From Sulfurovum sp. (lineage in GTDB: Bacteria > Campylobacterota > Campylobacteria > Campylobacterales > Sulfurovaceae), in the NCBI GenBank assembly GCA_027049035.1, contig JALTVI010000115.1, positions 1 to 64,000 on the forward strand: a DNA stretch of 64,000 nucleotides, read 5' to 3'. Shown here one piece after another: positions 19,350 to 29,528 of the stretch; within the stretch, counting starts at the first letter, position 1; every line of letters starts with the position of its first letter. The position numbers and the translations under genes are program-made. The notes beneath the pieces were generated by a model, which was not told the DNA's origin, did no database searches, and saw only the letters and a list, made by a program, of their open reading frames with translations.

Positions 19350-19766
19350 ATGAAAATGATAGGTTTTGCACTCCTTGCTCTGCCGCTATGGCTGACACCG
19401 CTTGCAGCCGGAGAGCGTGTACCCGGTCCTGCAGTCCCCTATGTTGCGATGATTGCAGTGGGAACGACTATCCTCTTTTTCGCTCTCTGGAGACACTGTA
19501 AGGGGCAGCTGCATGAAAAACATGAACTTCTCGGCGAGAAAGAGGAGAAGATCGCCTGGCTACGGAAAGTAATGGCGCAGAACGAACATGCCAAGACAAA
19601 GCTTGAGCATGAGAACGAAAAAAAGATCATGGAGCTTACGCACACCATCGAGATGCTTGAACGCAAAGCCAAAGAGGGGACAAAGAACCAGGTTGTCGCC
19701 AAGATCGAAGAGCAGCAGCAAAAACGTGCACGGATGCTGGAGCGTGCCGGTCTTTCGGTCGAATAG
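19350..19766 (+). CDS. membrane-anchored coiled-coil protein
   Basis: N-terminal TM plus long charged coiled coil. Confidence 0.6.
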   Translation: MKMIGFALLALPLWLTPLAAGERVPGPAVPYVAMIAVGTTILFFALWRHCKGQLHEKHELLGEKEEKIAWLRKVMAQNEHAKTKLEHENEKKIMELTHTIEMLERKAKEGTKNQVVAKIEEQQQKRARMLERAGLSVE

Positions 19767-19777
19767 GGGAGAAAGCA

Positions 19778-20464
19778 ATGAGCGATCATCATGAAACAGT
19801 TGTAGAGAAAGAGGAAGTGGTCTCATCGGAGAAGAGTGTTTCCTACCCCGCTGCAGAGGTGCCTCCCTCTGCACACTATTATGGGCAGATCTCCATGGTT
19901 GTCCGGGAAGTGGAGAATCGCTACAGGGAGGGGATTCTTGCCTATATGGATGTCGTTGCGCAGTATGAAGAGGAGATCGCAGCACTCAAAGAGCGCATTG
20001 CGGCACTGAAAGCGCAAAGTGCGCCACAGGAAGCCCGACTGAGTCTTTTCGGCGAAGAGGTGAGGGTGGAAGAGCGTCTGCTTGACCGTCTCAATGCTGC
20101 CTTCCTGCAAAAAGTTGCCTCTTATGAGGAGTTCAAAAGTGATTACACGGAACTGGTTGATGAAAAAGCCAGACAACAGATAGAAACATCCAAAACAAAA
20201 GAGATACGCCACCTTCATGACGAGATAGAGGAGTCCGAATCGAAACTGCTGGCAACAGAGCTTGAGCGCCTCAACATTCTTGAAAAACTGGAACCGCTGC
20301 GTCAGGAGACAGGGCGGCTGGAACGGCAGGTTACCGAGCTTGAACGCAAGAAGAAGCACTTCGAGACAACCCATCTTCAGCATGTCCATATGAACCCGAC
20401 CGTGCTTCCCCAAGCACCATCTGCTGACACACAGGACGAGCCGATCGATACTGAAACGGAGTAA
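19778..20464 (+). CDS. coiled-coil protein
   Basis: 228 aa, Glu/Lys/Leu-rich heptads. Confidence 0.6.
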   Translation: MSDHHETVVEKEEVVSSEKSVSYPAAEVPPSAHYYGQISMVVREVENRYREGILAYMDVVAQYEEEIAALKERIAALKAQSAPQEARLSLFGEEVRVEERLLDRLNAAFLQKVASYEEFKSDYTELVDEKARQQIETSKTKEIRHLHDEIEESESKLLATELERLNILEKLEPLRQETGRLERQVTELERKKKHFETTHLQHVHMNPTVLPQAPSADTQDEPIDTETE

Positions 20465-20584
20465 AAACACTCTGTCATCCTGTCATCACGCACTTGATGC
20501 GGGATCTTGACCGTTCCATGATTAACACCCCATTTACCTTACCCCTGTACCATTAGCATACTTCAAATACAAAAGGATCGACAG

Positions 20585-21169
20585 ATGAAAAAGACACTTG
20601 TAATGATTACGGCTGCGGCAAGTATGCTCGCAGCGGCACCCGGTAACGGAATGATGCAAAACGGTATGGGCGGTATGAAGATGCCAAAGTGTATGTGTAT
20701 GAAAAAGATGCAGATGCAGAAGAAGCAGATGAACTCTCCGTTTCTCATTAAACACGGCCTGCCGCATCTTACAAAGATGATTATGCCGTACCTGAACGAT
20801 CCGGCGTTCAATCTGACGGCCGAACAGAAGCAGAAGCTTGCGGTGATCCGCAAAGAGACCATCGGCACCATCAAGTCTCTCAAACCGGAAGTGATGAAAC
20901 TTCGAAAAGAGATTGTCCAGGCAAGTACCGCAGGTGCGAAGGCCGATACGCTGAAAGAGAAGGTCGACAAACTTGCTTCGCTTGAAGCCAAAGCGACAAT
21001 GGCTCACCTTAACTGCATCGAGAAGACCAAAGAGGTGCTGACCAAAGATCAGCTTCTTTTCCTGCTTGCGAACAAAAACAAATCTGCAATGCACGGCAAG
21101 AAGAAGATGATGATGAAGAAGATGAAAATGATGAAGTGTGCTTCCGGTAAATGCGGCGGCAAGCAGTAA
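20585..21169 (+). CDS. periplasmic Met-rich Spy/CpxP-like protein
   Basis: Signal peptide, Met/Cys clusters at both ends, LTAEQKQKLAVIRKE (LTxxQ-like). Confidence 0.65.
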   Translation: MKKTLVMITAAASMLAAAPGNGMMQNGMGGMKMPKCMCMKKMQMQKKQMNSPFLIKHGLPHLTKMIMPYLNDPAFNLTAEQKQKLAVIRKETIGTIKSLKPEVMKLRKEIVQASTAGAKADTLKEKVDKLASLEAKATMAHLNCIEKTKEVLTKDQLLFLLANKNKSAMHGKKKMMMKKMKMMKCASGKCGGKQ

Positions 21170-21341
21170 ACAAACTTTCACTCTTCCTCCACAGGCTTCT
21201 GCATTGTTGCAGGAGCCGTAAAACACTCCCAGACATATTTTCCCAATCACAGAACAAAAATCATAAGTTGATATAAATAGACTAAAGTTTATTAAGCGAC
21301 CTGTTTACTTTTGTTAACTACAATAGTTTCAAAGGATTTTC

Positions 21342-21785
21342 ATGAACAGACAATCGATGTTACGGATCACACTTTTTATCTCTGTGCTGGCATTCAACCC
21401 GGCTGTTGCACAAACGCTGAACCAGCGGACACTGAGTCTGCTTCAGACGCAGGAGCAGAAAACGCTGGAGAGCGACATTGCCGACGTGCTTGTGCAGAGA
21501 GGGCTGGAAGAAGCAGCAGCCCATAGACTCAGCGGGAAGCTCACGGAAAAGCATTCGGCATCTATGGATATGATGGTCCGGAACATTGTTGACAGCGGAA
21601 TGGCTTCATATTCGGATGTTGTTGCATATCTTGGCGAAGCGGCACTCTTTAGAAGAGAAGCAGATTTGACAAGTTACGATGCACTTGTACGTATGATGAC
21701 ACATATTAAAAAACAGAAACCATCCAGTAAGAGTCTAGCAAAACTGAAGCGTGTGGCTTTCCAAAATGCCTCAGTAGTTGCATAA
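21342..21785 (+). CDS. exported hypothetical protein
   Basis: 147 aa with signal peptide. Confidence 0.6.
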   Translation: MNRQSMLRITLFISVLAFNPAVAQTLNQRTLSLLQTQEQKTLESDIADVLVQRGLEEAAAHRLSGKLTEKHSASMDMMVRNIVDSGMASYSDVVAYLGEAALFRREADLTSYDALVRMMTHIKKQKPSSKSLAKLKRVAFQNASVVA

Positions 21786-22440
21786 AGAAGGCACAGGCTT
21801 ATATCGTGCAGGGTTTTCCTGCCGGTTGTCTGCATAATGTATATAATATCATATGATTAACATAATATAAATTCTATTAAAAAAGTATATCCGCTCTGCC
21901 GGTAGTATGTTTGTATCTGCATGTTGCTCTCATATCAATCAAAAAAATCGAAATTTATGCTGCAAAATATTGTTGCAGAAAAATCACTCCCGTTTAAATC
22001 AAAAAACGGATCTTCATTTCGCACAAACTTTATCTTTAAAAAAAACGACGCAACAGCAATCATTTTTCGACATCCGCAAAAGTTGGCACGTGAAAAATGG
22101 CAGCTTCATATCCTTGGAATAATCAGACACACAAACCTGTTTTAAATCAAAATGAAAATGTGTAATGTCGTAGTCATACTTTTATCGAAAAACTCTTGGC
22201 GTGAAATGTTCAAACTGTATTGTACATGTGCAACATGTTTGTGACAAAAAATGATGGAGAGGTATTTATTGATACATTTTAATATTTGGAAATATATGAT
22301 GAAAGAAGACTTGGGAAGAGAAGTTCCTATATTTTATAATATGTTAATGCCCTCTTTTGCAATCGATGCAGCTTGCAATATGTCCCAAAGTATGACACAT
22401 GTGTGCAAAGTCCCTGTAGATGGTAAACAGAAGCAATTAA

Positions 22441-22582
22441 ATGAACAAACGTTCATTTGTAGGAAACGGACCTTCCTTATATATGAACAATTGTTCATTT
22501 AAAAAAGATAAGAGAGTTTCTAATATGAACAAATGTTCATATATCTTGCTGCCCTCCTCTTGACATATGAACAAATGTTCAC
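22441..22582. promoter_or_regulatory. four palindromic operator-like sites (ATGAACAAATGTTCAT type) upstream of tetR
   Basis: 22441 ATGAACAAACGTTCAT, 22483 ATGAACAATTGTTCAT, 22525 ATGAACAAATGTTCAT, 22567 ATGAACAAATGTTCAC; exact 42-bp spacing. Confidence 0.85.
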
Positions 22583-22606
22583 TATAATTACACGAAAGGA
22601 GCTGCT

Positions 22607-23260
22607 ATGGACGGTGACAAGGGCACTTTCGCCCTATCGAAAGGAAGCAAAACCAAAGCCAAAATACTCAAAACGGCACTGAAACTCTTCTCTACCAAGG
22701 GGTACAAAGCTACAACGGTAAGAGATATTGCCGGGGCGATGGGTGTCAAGCAGAGTGCGCTCTACAACCACTTTAAAAACAAAGATGAGATACTTGAGAC
22801 ACTTATTGGTGATCTTACCTCTTCTGCGATCGTGCATCTGTTTGATGACAAGGAGCCTCAGGAGGCTGCCAGAAGCGGAAAAGCACTTTTGGCAGGCATA
22901 GGTACCAAATTCAAGCTGATGAGCTTTGACAGCCAGAATGAGGCCCTTTTCAAGCTGCTGATGCAGGAGATGTTCCGAAACGAGCGTGTCAGGGAGATAT
23001 ACAATGAGCACTTCTATCAGGAGAATGTCAAAAAGCTCTCTACGTATCTCTTTATGATGATGCAGGATGAGCTTATTCGCTCCTCCGACCCGCTTATGCT
23101 GGCCAATGAGTTCTTTGCGCCACTGTTCTTCTATCAGATGCAGGTCAGCCTGCTTAAGCAGGACAAAAAATCGACCTCTTCTGTGGTATCGCTCTTCGAA
23201 AAGCATGTTGAATTCTTCTGGGAGAGCATCCGGATCGAGAAAAAAGAGAGCCTTTTTTAG
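22607..23260 (+). CDS. TetR/AcrR family transcriptional regulator
   Basis: KILKTALKLFSTKGYKATTVRDIAGAMGVKQSALYNHFKNKDEIL HTH. Confidence 0.93.
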   Translation: MDGDKGTFALSKGSKTKAKILKTALKLFSTKGYKATTVRDIAGAMGVKQSALYNHFKNKDEILETLIGDLTSSAIVHLFDDKEPQEAARSGKALLAGIGTKFKLMSFDSQNEALFKLLMQEMFRNERVREIYNEHFYQENVKKLSTYLFMMMQDELIRSSDPLMLANEFFAPLFFYQMQVSLLKQDKKSTSSVVSLFEKHVEFFWESIRIEKKESLF

Positions 23261-23300
23261 GAATATAGTAAAAAATATCAATACATATTAGGAAATATTA

Positions 23301-23918
23301 ATGAAAAAACAGACCGATCTTTTCGCAAACAAGTCAAAAAACTGGGACATGAACTCCAAACGTGTTCAGAATGCAAAAGCGATCGCTGAATTGATCGTAA
23401 AAAATATTAAATTGGATAAAGAGATGGAACTGATGGAACTTGGTGCAGGTACGGGGCTTTTAAGCTACTTTATCGCTCCATTTGTCAAAAAGATTGTTGC
23501 GGTGGACAACTCCCCTTCCATGCTGTTGGAGTTTAAGAACAAATGTGATGAGTTTGCCTGTGAGACAGAAGCAATATTAAAAGATATTACAAAAGACCCC
23601 ATAGAAGGGCGTAGCTTTGACGGCATCATCTCTTCGATGACCATCCATCATGTCGAAGATATTGCCGCCCTATTCCACAAACTCTCTTCACTGCTCAGGG
23701 AAAACGGCTTCATTGGCATTGCGGACCTTGACAGCGAGGATGGCACCTTTCACAGTGACAATACCGGCGTGTTCCATTACGGTTTTGACAGAGAGACGCT
23801 CAAGAAGTTTGCAGAAGCCTCCGGTTTTACCGATATCCGTTTCGAGACCGCTTCGACCATTGCCAAACCGCACCGTGACTTTACAGTCTTTCTTATGACT
23901 GCGAGGAAAGTGGGATGA
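23301..23918 (+). CDS. class I SAM-dependent methyltransferase
   Basis: LMELGAGTGLLSYFIAPFVKKIVAVDNS motif I/II. Confidence 0.9.
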   Translation: MKKQTDLFANKSKNWDMNSKRVQNAKAIAELIVKNIKLDKEMELMELGAGTGLLSYFIAPFVKKIVAVDNSPSMLLEFKNKCDEFACETEAILKDITKDPIEGRSFDGIISSMTIHHVEDIAALFHKLSSLLRENGFIGIADLDSEDGTFHSDNTGVFHYGFDRETLKKFAEASGFTDIRFETASTIAKPHRDFTVFLMTARKVG

Positions 23919-24517
23919 TGCGCGTTGTTTGGGTAGCCGTTTTTTTTGCTGCATTTTTGTGGTCTGCATGGCATCCTAAAGAGTACTTCACCTGGTTTCT
24001 TGAAGTCTTCCCTGCATTGATAGGCTTCGTCCTGATAGTAGCAACCTATCGCACGTTTCCGCTTACACCTTTGCTCTACATACTCATATTAATACATATG
24101 ATTATTTTGATGGTGGGCGGGCACTATACCTATGCTGAAGTGCCGCTCTTTGACTGGATCAAAGAGGTACTGCACCAGAGCCGCAACAACTACGACAAGG
24201 TCGGTCACTTCTTTCAGGGCTTCGAGCCGGCCATACTTGCACGTGAGATCCTTATTCGTAAAGAGGTGGTCAAGAAAAGCCGCTTGTGGCTCAACTATAT
24301 CATCTTGAGTATCGTACTGGCCTTTTCTGCCTTCTATGAACTGCTTGAGTGGGCTGTTGCGGTACTCTCTGGAGAAGCGGCAGATGCATTTCTTGGTACA
24401 CAGGGGTATGTCTGGGATACACAGACTGACATGGCATGGTGTCTTGTGGGTGCGGTGACAGCACTGCTGCTCTTAAGTCGCCTGCACGACAGGCAGCTTG
24501 CCCGCTTAAACAGTTAA
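23915..24517 (+). CDS. DUF2238/YjdF-like inner membrane protein
   Basis: Polytopic membrane protein; DKVGHFFQGFEPAILAREILIR. Confidence 0.7.
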   Translation: MMRVVWVAVFFAAFLWSAWHPKEYFTWFLEVFPALIGFVLIVATYRTFPLTPLLYILILIHMIILMVGGHYTYAEVPLFDWIKEVLHQSRNNYDKVGHFFQGFEPAILAREILIRKEVVKKSRLWLNYIILSIVLAFSAFYELLEWAVAVLSGEAADAFLGTQGYVWDTQTDMAWCLVGAVTALLLLSRLHDRQLARLNS

Positions 24518-24561
24518 GTGTAAGCGCATGAAAGCTACTCTCTGATCTTCTCTTATCCTCC

Positions 24562-24759
24562 CTATTGGACATCGAGCATGGCGTTGATTTTCGCCAGCTC
24601 TCTCTGCTCCTCATTTTTTGTGATCTGTTCGTAGTGGAGTGTCAGTGCACTTCTTAATACATTGGTGGCATCATCGCCGGTGAGTTTTTCGATCTCGTGA
24701 AGCATCTCTATCTGTTTTGATGTCAGTGAAATAGTAACATATGCCGGATTTTTGGGCAT
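24562..24759 (-). CDS. small ribbon-helix-helix-like protein
   Basis: Start MPKNPAYVTISLTSKQIEMLHEI. Confidence 0.5.
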   Translation of the reverse strand: MPKNPAYVTISLTSKQIEMLHEIEKLTGDDATNVLRSALTLHYEQITKNEEQRELAKINAMLDVQ

Positions 24760-24882
24760 GGTAACTCCTCTGTTGGTGAGGTATTTTATCATCTCTTGGT
24801 ATATGTAGGTTAACAAAAACTGCACCCAAATTATTTTTGGCTATAATTATCACGAATTAAAGCAATTGAGGAGAGAGATAGT

Positions 24883-26235
24883 ATGGAAGAGATTTTGCAA
24901 TTTGTTCTGGCACACCAGATTGAGACGCTGCTGCTTGGCTTTGCGGTTATTGTGCTAGCGTTTATCATCACGCATTGGCAGGAGGTAAAGTTCTGGTGGC
25001 TCAACTTTACCTACAACTTTCCTGTGATTGGAAAATTGTCAATATTAGCACGGGACATCGAAGGATTCGACGAGAATCACAAGTGGTTCTACTCCGAAGA
25101 GCGTCTCTGCCGCGACTACTACAACTTTTACGAGAAAGTTGATGTCGATGATGAATCCTACGACGAAGCAAAAGACTACCTCCACGCAGCAGGAGAGCTG
25201 GGGCGAAAGCCGACACCGACTTTCATCTGGATCATGATCTTTGTACTGGTGATCGTGGAAGCGTTCGGGTTCGCTTACGTATTGGCGGGCTTTACCATCC
25301 CCGGTGCCAGTGAAGCGACACAGCAGAAAGGGGCCATCGGCGTTGCCGCAATGCTCGCCATTTTGCTGGTGTGGCTGACACACCTCACCGGACAGGAGCT
25401 GCACAAGAACACCCTCATCAAGAAGATCAGACGCTGGTACAAAAACGACAATGCCGGGGGTACCAACTGGCGTGACCTCAAGCCTGACGAGAAGCTCATT
25501 ACCATCGACAATACGTTCGATGACAAAGATTCTCCAAACTATATCAGAATGCTCAACAGGCTCGATGTCAACGACAAGGTCAAGACCACCTACACAAAAA
25601 CTATTCTGACATTGGCATTCATCATCGCGGTTGCTGTGGGCGCAACCTATATTCGACACCAGGTACTAGTCCAGGAGATCGCCTCTTCACACGAGAGCGC
25701 CATGAATATCTTCAATGATGATGCGTCACCGTTTGGGGATACCGATGCGAAAGGAGATGATGATGTAGCGGCACTTTTTGGTGACAGCAGCAGTGACGAT
25801 GCCAAGGATGATCTCGCTTCACTCTTTGGTGATGATACGAAAAAGGCCCCCGCTTCTTCGGGTGGAAAGAGCACCAATATAGAAGATGAAACCAATCAGC
25901 GGGGCGGGGACGCTACTTTTATGATTTTGGGACTGCTCTTCATTTTTATTCAGATTCTGGGTATTTTCTTCGGAATGCATTATGACTTTGCCGGGAGAGA
26001 GTCGCGCGAAGCGTATGATCTGCTGCGCGGTTTCAGTACGAAGAAAGCCTTCCTCTCCTACTACGAGCGTGCTAAGACGCATATTGCCAGAGTGGCACAG
26101 CGACAGCTTCAGAAGCTTCAGCATAAAATGAACATCATCAACGACAACATTGGTACCGACGCGGAGACCACCGCCCTGCTCCGCAATAACAAAGACCGTA
26201 CCTTTAAAAAATATCTGGAATTCGAGGACAAATAG
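24883..26235 (+). CDS. membrane protein
   Basis: 450 aa, several TM segments and an Asp/Ser-rich loop. Confidence 0.65.
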   Translation: MEEILQFVLAHQIETLLLGFAVIVLAFIITHWQEVKFWWLNFTYNFPVIGKLSILARDIEGFDENHKWFYSEERLCRDYYNFYEKVDVDDESYDEAKDYLHAAGELGRKPTPTFIWIMIFVLVIVEAFGFAYVLAGFTIPGASEATQQKGAIGVAAMLAILLVWLTHLTGQELHKNTLIKKIRRWYKNDNAGGTNWRDLKPDEKLITIDNTFDDKDSPNYIRMLNRLDVNDKVKTTYTKTILTLAFIIAVAVGATYIRHQVLVQEIASSHESAMNIFNDDASPFGDTDAKGDDDVAALFGDSSSDDAKDDLASLFGDDTKKAPASSGGKSTNIEDETNQRGGDATFMILGLLFIFIQILGIFFGMHYDFAGRESREAYDLLRGFSTKKAFLSYYERAKTHIARVAQRQLQKLQHKMNIINDNIGTDAETTALLRNNKDRTFKKYLEFEDK

Positions 26236-27048
26236 ATGAAAAAACTGCTCACACTGCTTACACTCTTTTCTGTACTGCTCCTGGCGCGCAACGATGTGCC
26301 GAGCTGCTACAAGGCACTGCATATCGAAAACCCCGACCCGGTTCCCCAAAAGGAGCTCTTCATTCTGGTAGACCAGACGACACAGCTTGACAAGAAACTG
26401 ATGATCTACACCTACAAGAATATGATGCACTTCATCAAAAACGGCTATGCTGTTACCATTGCATCTTTTTCTTCCAATGCCAATGGAAAATATACGGATG
26501 TGGCCTACTCCGGAAAGCTTGAAACGCTTCTGCCCAAGGAGGCCAAATATGACATTGCCAAAAAGAAGCTTCGCAAATATCAGTCGTGCATGAACGGCCA
26601 GTACCGCTACGCCAAAAAGAAGGCGACAAAAGCGCTGGTGGCTACGCTCAAAGGGGCTAACAAGAAACTGCCCCACTCCGACATCCTCAAATCACTCAAC
26701 GACATTGCCGCACATATCATCAAACCTTCACCGGCAAAGAAGAAGGTGGTACTGCTTGTCTCGGACATGATGGAACACTCTTCCATCACGACGTTTTATC
26801 ACAAAGGCGGTTTAAAGAAAATCGATACCAAAAAAGAGATGGTAAAGCTGAAGAAGAGCGGCTTTACCGCAGACTTCGACGGTGCCGATGTCTATGTGAT
26901 CGGTGCGGGAATGGTAGGCAAAAAAGGCTACCGCGACTCCAAAACCCTCAAAGCGCTGACAGACTTCTGGGAAACCTATTTCAAAGAGAGCCATGCCAAC
27001 CTCAAGGCCATAGGTACGCCGATGCTGCTCGAGGATATCGACAGTTAA
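26236..27048 (+). CDS. exported VWA-like protein
   Basis: LFILVDQTTQLDKKLM ... VVLLVSDMMEHSS; starts 1 nt after the upstream gene ends. Confidence 0.6.
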   Translation: MKKLLTLLTLFSVLLLARNDVPSCYKALHIENPDPVPQKELFILVDQTTQLDKKLMIYTYKNMMHFIKNGYAVTIASFSSNANGKYTDVAYSGKLETLLPKEAKYDIAKKKLRKYQSCMNGQYRYAKKKATKALVATLKGANKKLPHSDILKSLNDIAAHIIKPSPAKKKVVLLVSDMMEHSSITTFYHKGGLKKIDTKKEMVKLKKSGFTADFDGADVYVIGAGMVGKKGYRDSKTLKALTDFWETYFKESHANLKAIGTPMLLEDIDS

Positions 27049-27072
27049 GATGCATAGGGGTATAATTTCCCT

Positions 27073-27744
27073 ATGAAAAACCTCAAAAACGCTCTCCTCC
27101 TCAAACAGCTCTACCAGCTCAAACAGCTTGGATACCGCTATACCGATGCTTCCATATTTAAAGAGGACGAGAGCTCTCTTGCCCTGCCAAACGATCTTGA
27201 AGCGCTCAAGGCCCAGGCACTCAAGTGTCACCTGTGCGACCTGAGCAAGAGCCGTACCAATGTGGTCTTTGGAGAGGGCAATCCCCATGCCGAAATCATG
27301 TTCATAGGAGAGGGGCCGGGAGCGACGGAGGACAGTATGGGGCGTCCTTTTGTAGGCAGGTCGGGCGAACTGCTGACGAAGATGATAGAAAACGTGCTGC
27401 TGATTCCGCGAAGCGAAGCTTACATTGCCAACATTGTCAAATGCCGCCCGCCCAACAACCGTGCCCCCACTCCTACCGAGGCACACACCTGCCAGCCCTT
27501 TCTGCTCAAGCAGATTGCGCTTGTCAAGCCAAAACTCATTGTGACACTGGGGGCAACCGCCTACCACTACATGACAGGTGACGAGACGAGTATCAGCAAG
27601 GTGCGCGGCAGCATCGTGCAGCAGAACGGCTATAGGCTTATACCTACCTACCATCCCAGTTTTTTGCTAAGGAATCCAAGTGCGAAAAAAGATGTATTTG
27701 AGGATTTGAAAAAAGTAAAAGCGCTGATGGAAACAAAAGAGTAG
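27073..27744 (+). CDS. family 4 uracil-DNA glycosylase
   Basis: [37 protein letters not shown]. Confidence 0.93.
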   Translation: MKNLKNALLLKQLYQLKQLGYRYTDASIFKEDESSLALPNDLEALKAQALKCHLCDLSKSRTNVVFGEGNPHAEIMFIGEGPGATEDSMGRPFVGRSGELLTKMIENVLLIPRSEAYIANIVKCRPPNNRAPTPTEAHTCQPFLLKQIALVKPKLIVTLGATAYHYMTGDETSISKVRGSIVQQNGYRLIPTYHPSFLLRNPSAKKDVFEDLKKVKALMETKE

Positions 27745-27749
27745 TTACA

Positions 27750-28928
27750 CTATTTCACAACTACCATGTTTTTGCCGTTTGTCTTGGCAAAATAGAGTGC
27801 CCGGTCAGCCCTTTCAAGCAATGATTGTACTGTTTCGTTTTCTCTTGATGTTGCTACGCCGAAACTTACGGTTAGTGCACCCACCGTTTCAAAAGAGTGT
27901 GTTTCGACCATTTTCCTGATCGTTTCGATCTTTTCTACAATCTTCTCCTGTTTGCTGCAATTGAAAAGTATTAGGAACTCTTCTCCTCCCCATCTGGCAA
28001 AAATATCGTTCTCTCTCAATTGGTTTTTGATCAGGTCGGCAAACTCTCTCAATACACTGTCCCCTGCAAGATGCCCATAGTGGTCATTGACTGTTTTAAA
28101 GTTGTCAATATCGGCAATCACCAGAGTCACTGTCTGCTCATATTCCAGTGCTTCTGCAAGTTTTTCATCGAAAAAAGATTTTCTGTAAAGCCCTGTTAAA
28201 GGATCACGGTTTATTTTTTCTTCAAGGCTCTGATTGGCTTCTGAAAGTTTTGTGACTTTTGAAAATGTAAACAGCTGATATGTTGTTTCCAGCATAGTTG
28301 CCTTGACCAGGAAGGTGTCCTCTCCAATCATCAACTCTTTCTCTTCGTCTTTTGCATACGCGTAGAGCTCATTAAAACTTTTTACGGGAAGTGAACTGAT
28401 TGAAAAGTTCTTCTCTCTTCTCTCTTTTAGTTCATCCAGATTTTTGATGCTGAAATATTCAAGGAATTTTCTGTTGGCATATTCAATCTTGTTGTTACTG
28501 GTAACTAGAAGGAGGTTGTTCTGACTGTCAAGAATCTTCTTGATCGTATTGTAAAGCAGCTGGTTCTCATTGCTGTATTGAAGCAGTTCCAGTTTGGACA
28601 AGGTAATTTCAGTTGTATTGTGAAGCAGTATCAATACTTTTTCTTCACTGTAATATTCCAAAATTATATTGATATAGTAGTTATTTTTGTAGACTGTCTC
28701 AAGAACATATCGGTTGTTGCCCTTTTCCAATACAGTTTGAATCTCTTCTTCATAGCCTACAATCTCCGGCAAATAGTGCCGAATATCATTCCCCCCTTGG
28801 GTAGCTTCATCAAAATATCTACTGACATTTTCCGAAAAGTCTGTTATGCGGTATCTCCTGTCGACCAGGATATATTCAAAAACATCCTGTGAAAGAATAG
28901 CATTAAGAATGATCTGAATATTTTTCAT
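27750..28928 (-). CDS. PAS-GGDEF diguanylate cyclase
   Basis: RDPLTGLYRKSFFDEKL; FARWGGEEFLILF; ADRALYFAKTNGKN. Confidence 0.93.
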   Translation of the reverse strand: MKNIQIILNAILSQDVFEYILVDRRYRITDFSENVSRYFDEATQGGNDIRHYLPEIVGYEEEIQTVLEKGNNRYVLETVYKNNYYINIILEYYSEEKVLILLHNTTEITLSKLELLQYSNENQLLYNTIKKILDSQNNLLLVTSNNKIEYANRKFLEYFSIKNLDELKERREKNFSISSLPVKSFNELYAYAKDEEKELMIGEDTFLVKATMLETTYQLFTFSKVTKLSEANQSLEEKINRDPLTGLYRKSFFDEKLAEALEYEQTVTLVIADIDNFKTVNDHYGHLAGDSVLREFADLIKNQLRENDIFARWGGEEFLILFNCSKQEKIVEKIETIRKMVETHSFETVGALTVSFGVATSRENETVQSLLERADRALYFAKTNGKNMVVVK

Positions 28929-29401
28929 GTGAATATTTCCTTTGCAAGGGTACTAAAGAGATCGTTTACGTGCTCTCCCCTTTTTGCAGATGTCAAAAAG
29001 GTTTCCGGTTTCAAATCAAAATGCTCGTGTTGTTCTGCAGAGAGAAGATCCGATTTATTATAGGCAACAACATATTTGCCGTCAGGGTTAACCGCTTTAA
29101 AGTGTTTTATATGTCCTTCAAGATTCTCGATGGTTTCTTCTCTATTGCAGTCTGCAACGATAATAGCCCCACTTGCACCGACCAAGTATTGTTCCGGTAT
29201 CTGTTTTTGGGGTGTTGCACCTTCCACATCCCAAATGATCAATTCACACTCAATGGTACCGACAGGCAAAAACTTTTTTGATATTTTTACACCGATTGTC
29301 GTTAAATATTTGTCGTCAAATGTGTTATCGATATAACGTTGTATAAGGCTTGTTTTTCCAACATTGAAGTCACCGAGCAGTAGAATTTTTTTACGTATCA
29401 T
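28925..29401 (-). CDS. Ras-like small GTPase
   Basis: GDFNVGKTSLIQRY; IWDVEGA; NKSD; TSAK. Confidence 0.9.
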   Translation of the reverse strand: MIRKKILLLGDFNVGKTSLIQRYIDNTFDDKYLTTIGVKISKKFLPVGTIECELIIWDVEGATPQKQIPEQYLVGASGAIIVADCNREETIENLEGHIKHFKAVNPDGKYVVAYNKSDLLSAEQHEHFDLKPETFLTSAKRGEHVNDLFSTLAKEIFT

Positions 29402-29528
29402 TATGTTGTACTATACCTTGTCAAAATACTTTTTCCTCTCAAAATTATCTACTTTCACATGCCTTGGGAAAATAATTGATAAATTTTATCCTTATGTAAT
29501 AAAAAGAAGCTGATTGCATTTATGTATG

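Noticed and set aside
21907-22145. Two overlapping 71-74 aa ORFs
   Set aside because: Short, AT-rich, in different frames of the same stretch; no ribosome-binding or family evidence.
22251-22502. 83-aa ORF upstream of tetR
   Set aside because: Overlaps two of the palindromic operators and has no coding-like motif.
25819-27654. 285-aa and 280-aa minus-strand ORFs
   Set aside because: Antisense to well-supported plus-strand genes (membrane protein, VWA-like protein, UDG).
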